DNA of 47,428 nucleotides from Chloroherpetonaceae bacterium (GTDB lineage Bacteria; Bacteroidota; Chlorobiia; Chlorobiales; Thermochlorobacteraceae): positions 1 to 47,428 of the forward strand of contig JANWWM010000008.1 in assembly GCA_025055975.1 (NCBI GenBank), given 5' to 3'. The notes below the pieces were generated by a model that saw only the letters and a list, made by a program, of their open reading frames with translations, was not told the DNA's origin and did not search any database. The position numbers were made by a program, and so were the translations under genes. Below, piece after piece: positions 33,258 to 39,537 of this stretch (position 1 is its first letter; the number at the start of each line of letters is the position of its first letter).

Positions 33258-35387
33258 TCAAACCCGCGAAAAACGCTGAACGAGCGTGAGTTCTACGGGC
33301 TTTTTGGACAGCTCGACCTCGAAGAGCATCACGACGCACGAGCCTTGATAGACGCGCTCAAAGCCGCCTTCCGAAAGCGAAATCGTCTCGATCGGATAGC
33401 GCATCACTCGCGCCTCCTCGGTCGCGTCGAGCCGAGCGTTGATTTTCAGCCACTCGTCTTTCAAGCCGACCATTTTCGAGCGCGTTTCGCCCGCGCTGTT
33501 GAGACGATTGTTCTCGAGCGAAACGCCGTCGAAGTAGTAGTAGCGATCGGGCGCGTCGCCCGCGAGCAATCCATAGACGTGCTCCACGCCGAAGCAGAGT
33601 TTGAATTTGCCCTCGCCTTGAAGCGCGAGCGAGTAATCGACGACGAATTCCGCCTTGCCTTTTTCGAGCGTGATGGCTTTGACGAGTTTGAGCGAATGAT
33701 TCGCGCCGTTGAGGTGAAGAACGCCGACGCGCGTCATCGTCAAGGTTCGCTTGGCTTTTGCGCCGCCAAGGGAGACTTCAAACGGACCGAGAAGAAAATC
33801 GCCCAGTTCGCGCGCGTGATTGCGTCGCAGTTCGTCGAGCGTCGTATCGAGCGGCAAGAAATGTTCGATCAGACTGCCGCGTCGATACCAGTCGTAGACG
33901 AGGTGCTCTTCCAAGCCTTCTTCCTTCGTTTGCACGGCGTTGTGCATTTCGGCGATCATCTCGCCTTTGCGTTGACGCGCTTGCAGCAGGCGCTTGTGAT
34001 AGCCCTCTTCGCGTCGCGTTACGACATCGATGATGTTTTTGCGCGCGGGCTTGTAATCGAGCTCGATGAGTTTGCCGCCTTCCGAGGGCTTGAAGTAGAG
34101 CGCGAGTTCCGAGTTCTTCAAAATCGCTTCGTCTTGACCGTCGGAGTCGAAGTCTTCGATCGTGGCGACGACCATTTCGTCCCTTCCATCGAGTTTGTCA
34201 AGTTCGCATTCGGCTTCGATGAGGTTTTGATAAATCGGATGGCGAAGGTTCGGCAGATACGTGCCGCCGAAAACGCCGTGCCAATACGGACAATTGCACT
34301 GCGCCGCCCAGAGTTTGTCGAGCGTTTTGGCGCTGACCTTCAAGCCTTTTTCTTGAAGCGCGCGGGCGCGTTTGGAGACTTCCAGCATTCGCTTGTGCAT
34401 CTGATTCGATTCGGGATACTTGACCATAAAATTCCGCCAAAAGCCGCCGCGCACGAAGATGTTGTATTGGTCGTAAAGCCCCTCTTCTTTCAAGCGTTTC
34501 TCGAAGGTTTCGTAGTCTTGAAACGATTTCGTGTTCGGCAGCGCCCAGTGCATCATTTCGGCGTAGGAAGCGTTGGCGAGGTAGATTCTGCCGACGGGTT
34601 TGAGTTCGGCGAGCGCTTCCTTGAAGGTCATCATGCGAATCCAGTCGCGGTTGTCGTCGAGGGCTTGAAAGAATTTTTCGAGCCAGTGGTTGCGAACATA
34701 GACGTGCTCGTAGGTGCCGGGCCAGCCGCCGAATTTTTCGCCATCGTCGGCGAACACGGCGATGCGTTTGCCGTCTTCGGTGGCGATGTCGCGCAAGTAA
34801 TCGATCGTCGCCGAAACGTCCTCGAAAGGAATCGTGTATCGGAGCGTTTTGGAGACGGGGAAAAGATAGGTGGAGTAGCCTTGCTCTTCGGTGATGTAAT
34901 AGCCGTAGAGTTGGTCGTCGGTCAGTCCCGCGTATTTGAAGTGCGTGTCGTCCAGAATCACGTATTTCACGCCCGCTTGCGCCAGAGGCTTGACGAGATG
35001 CTGTTCCCAGATGCGCTCGGCGAGCCACAATCCGATCGCGTCGTAGCCAAAATGCTTTTTGATGAACTTCGTGAGCTTTTGAATCTGACCGATTTTGTCC
35101 TCGTCGGGAATGACGGCTAAAATCGGTTCGTAGAAACCGCCGCTGATGAGCTCGACGTTGCCTTTGCTGACGAGGGTTTTCAGGCGGTCGAGCAGTTCGG
35201 GGCGATTTTGCGCGAGCCACTCGAACAAGATGCCCGTGTAGTGCTTGGCGATTTTCAGGCGCGGAAATTTCTCGAAGACATCGAGAAAGGGCTTGTAGGC
35301 GCGGTCGTAGTTCTCGACGAAAACGGAGTCGAAGTTGCCGATGGGCTGATGATTGTGCGTGGCGAAAATGAGGTTGATTTTTTTCAT
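33258..35387 (-). CDS. GH57 4-alpha-glucanotransferase/alpha-amylase-like enzyme with DUF1925/DUF1926 domains
   Basis: The 709-residue protein has the GH57 N-terminal catalytic barrel, beginning INLIFATHNHQPIGNFD (4-20). GLWLAERIWEQ holds the nucleophile Glu124 and VFADDGEKFGGWPGTYEHVY the acid/base Asp214, matching Glu123 and Asp214 of the Thermococcus litoralis enzyme. The C-terminal half (about 340-700) corresponds to the DUF1925/DUF1926 beta domains of that enzyme. It should rearrange or hydrolyse alpha-1,4-glucans in glycogen metabolism. ATG 35387 is the right start, as the fold begins at once; the frame stays open 68 codons further. No other glycogen gene is adjacent. Confidence 0.93.
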   Translation of the reverse strand: MKKINLIFATHNHQPIGNFDSVFVENYDRAYKPFLDVFEKFPRLKIAKHYTGILFEWLAQNRPELLDRLKTLVSKGNVELISGGFYEPILAVIPDEDKIGQIQKLTKFIKKHFGYDAIGLWLAERIWEQHLVKPLAQAGVKYVILDDTHFKYAGLTDDQLYGYYITEEQGYSTYLFPVSKTLRYTIPFEDVSATIDYLRDIATEDGKRIAVFADDGEKFGGWPGTYEHVYVRNHWLEKFFQALDDNRDWIRMMTFKEALAELKPVGRIYLANASYAEMMHWALPNTKSFQDYETFEKRLKEEGLYDQYNIFVRGGFWRNFMVKYPESNQMHKRMLEVSKRARALQEKGLKVSAKTLDKLWAAQCNCPYWHGVFGGTYLPNLRHPIYQNLIEAECELDKLDGRDEMVVATIEDFDSDGQDEAILKNSELALYFKPSEGGKLIELDYKPARKNIIDVVTRREEGYHKRLLQARQRKGEMIAEMHNAVQTKEEGLEEHLVYDWYRRGSLIEHFLPLDTTLDELRRNHARELGDFLLGPFEVSLGGAKAKRTLTMTRVGVLHLNGANHSLKLVKAITLEKGKAEFVVDYSLALQGEGKFKLCFGVEHVYGLLAGDAPDRYYYFDGVSLENNRLNSAGETRSKMVGLKDEWLKINARLDATEEARVMRYPIETISLSEGGFERVYQGSCVVMLFEVELSKKPVELTLVQRFSRV

Positions 35388-35618
35388 CGTGGTTCGAACG
35401 TTGATTTGCGATTGAAGCGAAGTTAAAATTTCAGCCGATTCCAAGAGCGAGTTTTCCGAACTCGCCCGCGCGACGCTTTTTCGTTTTTCCGAGACAGCGC
35501 CTATCTTCAAAAAGTTTTCAGCCAGCCCTCTTTTGCCTGAAAGAGTTAATTCAAGGCGGGTCGTCGCCTTGCTTTCTAAGTTCAAAATCAAAACCGCAAA
35601 CTCAACTTTTCACGAACG

Positions 35619-36569
35619 ATGCCCGAACCAACGATTCTCTTCGTCGACGACGAACCGATGATTCTCAACTCGCTGCGCCATCTTTTCGATGAGGACTACG
35701 AAGTGCTCACGGCGGATAGCGGCAGGAAGGGGTTGGATTTGCTCGCGCGCCACGACGTTAGCGTGGTGGTTAGCGATCAACGAATGCCTGAAATGTTGGG
35801 GCACGAATTTTTGGCGCAAGCCAAAGCGTTGCGTCCCGACGCGATTCGCATCTTGCTGACGGGATATTCCGACATCGACGACACGATTCGCTCCATCAAC
35901 GACGGCGAGATTTTCCGCTACGTCAACAAGCCTTGGCAAGCCGCGAAACTTTCGGAGACGATCAATCTCGCCTACAAGCTTCATCAGAAACTCGTCTCCG
36001 AAAAGAATCTTCAAGCCCGCGCCGAAACCCTGGCGCGCTTCGCCGCGCTTCCGCCCTTGCCGCATCTGCTCGTGATTGACGACAACGAGCCGCGCCTTGC
36101 GCAAACGAAAGCCCTTCTTGAACGCCAGTATGACATCCACGTCGCCGCAACGCCCGAAATCGCCTTCGAAATTCTGGCATCGAAACCCATTTCCGTGTTG
36201 TTGATGGAATCGTTCAGAAGCGGTCCAATCGACGAGGCGGAATTTCTGACGATTCTAAAAACCGCCAACCCCGACGTCGTCTCCATTCTCGTCAGCGACG
36301 TGAGAGACGCCGAATTGGCAAAGCGACTCGTCAACGAGGGAAGCGTGTTTCGTTATTTGATTCGCCCCTTCTCCAACGAAGCGTTGAAAGGAATGGTTGG
36401 GCTTGCCGCCGCTCGCGCCGAACTCTATCTCCAATCTCCCGCCAAAAACATTCGTCGGCAAGAAAACGACCTGATGGGATTTCACGCCTCGATTCAAGAG
36501 TTGGCGCACCCGTTTCCCGAACTCGTGGCGAAGGTGCGGCGTTGGTATGAGACGCGCAAAACGTATTGA
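35619..36569 (+). CDS. Response regulator with two receiver domains, the second lacking the phosphoacceptor Asp
   Basis: The 316-residue protein has a normal REC domain at about 4-122: acidic pocket Asp10-Asp11 (FVDDEP), phosphoacceptor Asp53 (VVSDQRMPE), Thr81 and Lys104 (NKPW), the type found in RpfG-like regulators. A second REC-like domain occupies about 149-262 (LLVIDDNEPRLAQTKALLER): the acidic pocket is kept (Asp154-Asp155), but the phosphoacceptor position is Glu197 (VLLMESFRSGP), and the Lys is Arg249 (IRPF). There is no output domain: the last 55 residues are short and helical. It probably works by protein-protein contact. No kinase is adjacent. Confidence 0.9.
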   Translation: MPEPTILFVDDEPMILNSLRHLFDEDYEVLTADSGRKGLDLLARHDVSVVVSDQRMPEMLGHEFLAQAKALRPDAIRILLTGYSDIDDTIRSINDGEIFRYVNKPWQAAKLSETINLAYKLHQKLVSEKNLQARAETLARFAALPPLPHLLVIDDNEPRLAQTKALLERQYDIHVAATPEIAFEILASKPISVLLMESFRSGPIDEAEFLTILKTANPDVVSILVSDVRDAELAKRLVNEGSVFRYLIRPFSNEALKGMVGLAAARAELYLQSPAKNIRRQENDLMGFHASIQELAHPFPELVAKVRRWYETRKTY

Positions 36570-36607
36570 GGTCGGTCAAAAGCGTCGAGCGAGCGCTTGG
36601 AAACGAG

Positions 36608-37048
36608 TCATCGCCCCTGTCCCGACGGAATTGGCGGATCAGACGGGGGCAAGGCTTTTCGCTCCGCTGCGGGCAATCGCTCGACTTTCGTTATCAAATA
36701 CTTCGTGTCGCCGAGCCAAAAAAACTTGAAGTATTTTTCCTCGTAGTGCAAACTCACGCGCTCGCCCGTCAAGGAAACTTCCTGCAACGCTTTGATGACG
36801 TCCTCGCGGTCTCTTGGCACGGAGAACTCGAAGACGGTCGTGAGTTGATTGTCCTCGTTTTTGAACGCGCCAAACGTGCCGATGTTGAGCTGACCTTCGT
36901 AGGTTTTGAACAAGTAGCCCCTCTCGGAGAGCTTGATGACCACGCCCGCGCGAATCCCTCTGCTATAAGAGCCGAAGTAGAGAAACGATCCCGCGAGAAT
37001 TAGAAAAAGCGCGACGACCAAAAGGCTGACGACGAGAATTTTTTTCAT
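36608..37048 (-). CDS. Membrane-anchored conserved protein, often mis-called 6-phosphogluconate dehydrogenase
   Basis: The 146 residues begin with one membrane helix (about 4-26), followed by FGSYSRGIRAGVVIKLSERG and YLFKTYEGQLNIGTFG. I recognise this from Bacteroidota proteins (pattern 'S-x-G-x-R-x-G-x-V-x-K-x-S-x-K-G...FKTYEGQL') annotated as a small uncharacterised or, wrongly, '6-phosphogluconate dehydrogenase' protein. The rest is a small beta-rich domain (FEFSVPRDREDVIKAL, VSLHYEEKYFKFFWLGDTKYLI). It is probably periplasm-facing and anchored in the inner membrane. The function is unknown. The last 15 residues are Pro-rich. It converges with the response regulator over 38 nt. Confidence 0.8.
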   Translation of the reverse strand: MKKILVVSLLVVALFLILAGSFLYFGSYSRGIRAGVVIKLSERGYLFKTYEGQLNIGTFGAFKNEDNQLTTVFEFSVPRDREDVIKALQEVSLTGERVSLHYEEKYFKFFWLGDTKYLITKVERLPAAERKALPPSDPPIPSGQGR

Positions 37049-37367
37049 AACGGAAAGACGCTTTTTGAGCGCGTTGAAAATTGGAATTCGCTCCGACGCA
37101 GACAGACGACCAAGCCGCGAAGCGACATTCTGAGCGAAGCCAAAGAACCTGGCGCAGAAGCGATCGCCCTGCCAATCGCGTTTGGATTTCTCGCTACGCT
37201 TGGAACGGCGAGCGAATGTTGGTTCTCACGATGATTTGACGCGGCGACGCGGCGCGACTTTGAACGCGGTCGCAAAAATAGCGCTCCGTTCACGATTGCC
37301 GCGCAAGGAAGACGAGCGACGTCGCATCGTGCGCGATGAACGAGATTTGAGCGACGACCGCGCAAAG
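37049..37367. other. Intergenic stretch with one repeat copy
   Basis: These 319 bases lie between two minus-strand genes (ccmD upstream and the FKTYEGQL protein downstream). They contain the dispersed repeat at 37126-37207. The ORFs crossing it on both strands are Arg/Ser-rich antisense-type reads and I do not accept them as genes. No terminator or promoter box convinced me. Confidence 0.6.
37126..37207 (-). repeat. Diverged, shortened dispersed repeat copy
   Basis: ACATTCTGAGCGAAGCCAAA at the left and GGATTTCTCGCTACGCTTGG at the right correspond, in reverse orientation, to the right and left ends of the 123-bp repeats near 20 kb. The middle is shorter and different. Like the other copies it is intergenic. 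Confidence 0.7.
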
Positions 37368-37529
37368 TCAACTCTCGTTGCGCTCGTCCTTTTCTTTTTC
37401 GGCGACGATGCGTTCAAGCTCGGCGAGTTTTCTATCGAGGCGAAAGAGATAGAAGAAAACGCCCGTCCAGATGACGAGCGCGATGACGAGAACGACGTAG
37501 ATGGAATGTTGAACGAGAAACTCAATCAT
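37368..37529 (-). CDS. ccmD: CcmD family mini-protein (53 aa)
   Basis: The 53-residue product has one membrane helix (about 9-29), preceded by MIEFLVQHSIYVVLVIALVI and followed by FYLFRLDRKLAELER, the Bacteroidota/Chlorobiota CcmD pattern ('LFRLDRKI..LE'). CcmD is a small subunit of the CcmABCD haem export complex for c-type cytochromes. ATG 37529 gives the family N-terminus; a TTG nine codons upstream would add an atypical extension. Usually ccmD follows ccmC; here neither ccmC nor any other cytochrome-maturation gene is nearby, so it is an orphan copy. Length and motif make the call good despite the size. Confidence 0.75.
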   Translation of the reverse strand: MIEFLVQHSIYVVLVIALVIWTGVFFYLFRLDRKLAELERIVAEKEKDERNES

Positions 37530-37849
37530 TGCGGTCGGTGATGCGTTCAAACGCAAAATACGACATTTGCCCGCGCAACGAGCCTTCCAGCGCGGCGAAG
37601 CGAAAATCCAACGGGAATTTTCACGAGCGAATTTTGAAACGCTCGACTCGTCGGCAAAAAGCGGAGGCTTGCCTGACGCTTTTTTTGGTCGTTGTGGTCG
37701 ATTTTATCCGTAAGATGCGGAAATAAAAGGAGTTAAAAATTCAAAAAACGCTCGCCGCAAAGCGAAATTTTCGTTGTCTTTCGCCGCCGCCGCGTCGTAA
37801 CTTTGCGCAGTCGTCAAGAACCTTTTTCGTCATTGAAACGAATGGTTTT
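37530..37849. other. Intergenic stretch, possibly containing an upstream start for the next ORF
   Basis: These 320 bases hold no ORF that I accept. One point of note is AAGGAG at 37727-37732, six bases before an ATT codon at 37739 that is in frame, without intervening stop, with the ATG at 37850. This could be a non-canonical start or a coincidence. No other structure was found. Confidence 0.5.
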
Positions 37850-38302
37850 ATGAAGGTTCGCGGAAACAACATTCGCGCCATCGGCAAAAAGTTCTGGCGG
37901 TTCGTTGAAGTCTACATTTTCGTGTCGATTTCGACGTTCGCTGGAAGCGCGATTGTCAAAGACATCGTTTCCGCGAAGTCGAAGTCGAAAGACAAGACGC
38001 TCAAAGACGACGTCGAACTGTTCGTTTCGCTCGCTTCCGCTCCTCCGAAAGCCGCGCCTTTTGAAAATGGTCGAAATGAACGAGGCGTTGAACGCGCTTT
38101 CGTAACGGTTGCGAGTTTTGGCGCGTCGCATCGCGCCGTGGCAAAATGCGCCATTGAAAAAGGAAAAGAACATTTCGCGCTCGCCGCGCAAACGTTTGAA
38201 ACGCGCCTTTTCGTCCTCGCGCGTCAAGCCCAGCTTCAAGCGCGCGCGTGGCGAGCCTGCCCGCTCAATCTGCTCAACCAAGTCGCTCCGCTGCGCATCT
38301 GA
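37850..38302 (+). CDS. Doubtful hypothetical protein with one possible membrane helix (150 aa)
   Basis: The frame encodes a basic N-terminus, a possible membrane segment (FWRFVEVYIFVSISTFAGSA, about residues 15-34), a Lys/Asp stretch, and then less protein-like Ala/Arg-rich sequence. Codon choice in the first 60 codons resembles that of neighbouring genes. There is no ribosome-binding site at ATG 37850, but a good one stands before the in-frame ATT at 37739. No family is recognised. A minus-strand ORF over the same bases (37814-38317) is Arg-rich and looks worse. It could be a degenerate gene. Confidence 0.35.
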   Translation: MKVRGNNIRAIGKKFWRFVEVYIFVSISTFAGSAIVKDIVSAKSKSKDKTLKDDVELFVSLASAPPKAAPFENGRNERGVERAFVTVASFGASHRAVAKCAIEKGKEHFALAAQTFETRLFVLARQAQLQARAWRACPLNLLNQVAPLRI

Positions 38303-38336
38303 ACCTTTTCCCGCCAATTCGTCATCTCGCTTGACG

Positions 38337-38406
38337 AGAACAAACCTCGTTTTTGTTCAAGAACGGTTGACGCGACGCGAAAGACGCGCGTCGCGCGATG
38401 CGTCGC
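38337..38406 (+). other. Hairpin-rich leader before the lipoprotein gene
   Basis: Within the 177-nt gap before the lipoprotein are GAACAAA/TTTGTTC (38338-38344 with 38352-38358) and GCGACGCG (38372-38379), which can pair either with CGCGTCGC at 38387-38394 or, over seven bases, with GCGTCGC at 38400-38406. The two pairings exclude each other. This could be a structured 5' leader, but stems this short are expected by chance in GC-rich DNA. Confidence 0.25.
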
Positions 38407-38479
38407 CGCAAAGTTTTCTGTTCTTTGTTCTTGGAGAATAACTCAAATCGCAAACAAACCTTTTGAAAGGAGCATAACT

Positions 38480-39445
38480 ATGAACAAGCCGTTTCTCAGA
38501 GGGCTGCGTTTGGCTCTCGCTTTCGCAACTGCGCTAGCCGTCGCGGGTTGCTCGGATAAAGACAACGCGGGTTCGGGAGCGCAGGAAAACGTCGCCATTG
38601 AAGGCGCCATCACCTTCACCTACAATGGCGCGCCCCTTACCGACGCTTCGAAGTGGCCGAACTCAATGGACACGAGCGTCGCGTTCCCTGGCAGAATCAA
38701 AATCGCCTTCGTGCCGCTCGACCCCGCCACGCTTCAACCGCGTCAAGGTCCCGTTTCAGGCATTCCGGGCTTGGGCAACGCGCCGGGCATTCCGTTCAGC
38801 AGTCTGCAAAACGGGGTGTATAATTTCACCTCTGAAATCGGACGCGATGGCAACGGCACGCTAATCGCCTCGCTCCCGAAAGACATCTACGGCGTGTATC
38901 CGACCTACGTCAATCCGTTCTACACGGGGCAAGCCTCGCAACAATTCCTCAATTCAGGCAAGGTGGCGGACTTGCGCAATCAAAATCGGGTTCGAATCAC
39001 GGATCAAGTCGAAATCAAGGTGGCGGAAACCTTAATGCAATCGGGACGCGCAGGCACGGCGACGCTGTCGGGCACTGTAACCTCGACGACAGGCACGGCG
39101 AATTGGCCCAGCGCGCCCGTTGGTCCGCCGCAATCGTGGACGCCTGGCACGGAGTTCCTCGCCATTATGGGCTACCGCGAAGGAATGCCGCCCGGCGTGC
39201 CGGGGGTCTTCATCGTCATTGACCGACCCGTTTCGGGTAACAGCACCACATATGCGCGAGCCTTGCCGCTCGGCACTTATTACAACGTGAAGCTTTATCG
39301 CTTCCGCGTCAATCCGAGCGCGCCTGGCGGCTTTGAAACCCTTGCGACGTTGGCGGAATTCCGTCATCCGCAAACGCAACAAAATCGGATGACGATGGAC
39401 AACGCCAATCGCCAAGGGGTTTGGAGTCCGACCATCGCGCCGTAG
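38480..39445 (+). CDS. Lipoprotein partnered with a TonB-dependent receptor (321 aa)
   Basis: The start is well supported: GAAAGGAG lies eight bases before the ATG. The N-terminus MNKPFLRGLRLALAFATALA leads to the lipobox VAGC (Cys24), so the mature protein is lipid-anchored. The remainder is beta-rich, Pro/Gly/Thr-rich and includes FTYNGAPLTDASKWPNSMD and an aromatic, Thr-rich middle (TATLSGTVTSTTGTANWP) suggestive of an immunoglobulin-like or carbohydrate-binding sheet. I recognise no family. It precedes a TonB-dependent receptor by 92 nt and may be its surface-exposed substrate-binding partner, as in SusD-type pairs, though it is not SusD. Confidence 0.8.
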   Translation: MNKPFLRGLRLALAFATALAVAGCSDKDNAGSGAQENVAIEGAITFTYNGAPLTDASKWPNSMDTSVAFPGRIKIAFVPLDPATLQPRQGPVSGIPGLGNAPGIPFSSLQNGVYNFTSEIGRDGNGTLIASLPKDIYGVYPTYVNPFYTGQASQQFLNSGKVADLRNQNRVRITDQVEIKVAETLMQSGRAGTATLSGTVTSTTGTANWPSAPVGPPQSWTPGTEFLAIMGYREGMPPGVPGVFIVIDRPVSGNSTTYARALPLGTYYNVKLYRFRVNPSAPGGFETLATLAEFRHPQTQQNRMTMDNANRQGVWSPTIAP

Positions 39446-39452
39446 CGCTCTC

Positions 39453-39489
39453 AAAGAGGGCGAAGCGCAGGTGGCGTTTCGCCCTCTTT
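39453..39489 (+). terminator. Hairpin between lipoprotein and TonB receptor genes (terminator or attenuator)
   Basis: AAAGAGGGCGAA (39453-39464) pairs with TTCGCCCTCTTT (39478-39489), and the stem can extend inward by three more pairs, one of them G-U. The stem ends in U-rich sequence (CTCTTTCCTG). It lies 7 nt after the lipoprotein stop and 48 nt before the receptor start. It could lower expression of the receptor relative to the lipoprotein. Confidence 0.7.
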
Positions 39490-39537
39490 CCTGATTGAAG
39501 GCAAACATTTTCTAACTCCTTTTGGAGAACCTTTGCG

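Noticed and set aside
33345-35120. 591-codon plus-strand ORF antisense to the GH57 gene
   Set aside because: Composition (Phe/Val/Arg-rich, no motif) is that of a shadow; the opposite strand has all GH57 catalytic motifs.
37814-38317. Minus-strand ORF of 167 codons
   Set aside because: Arg/Asn-rich, no ribosome site, no motif; less protein-like than the already doubtful plus-strand ORF.
38988-39000. GGGTTCGAATCAC, resembling a tRNA T-arm
   Set aside because: It lies in frame inside the lipoprotein gene, and no acceptor, D or anticodon arm can be folded around it.
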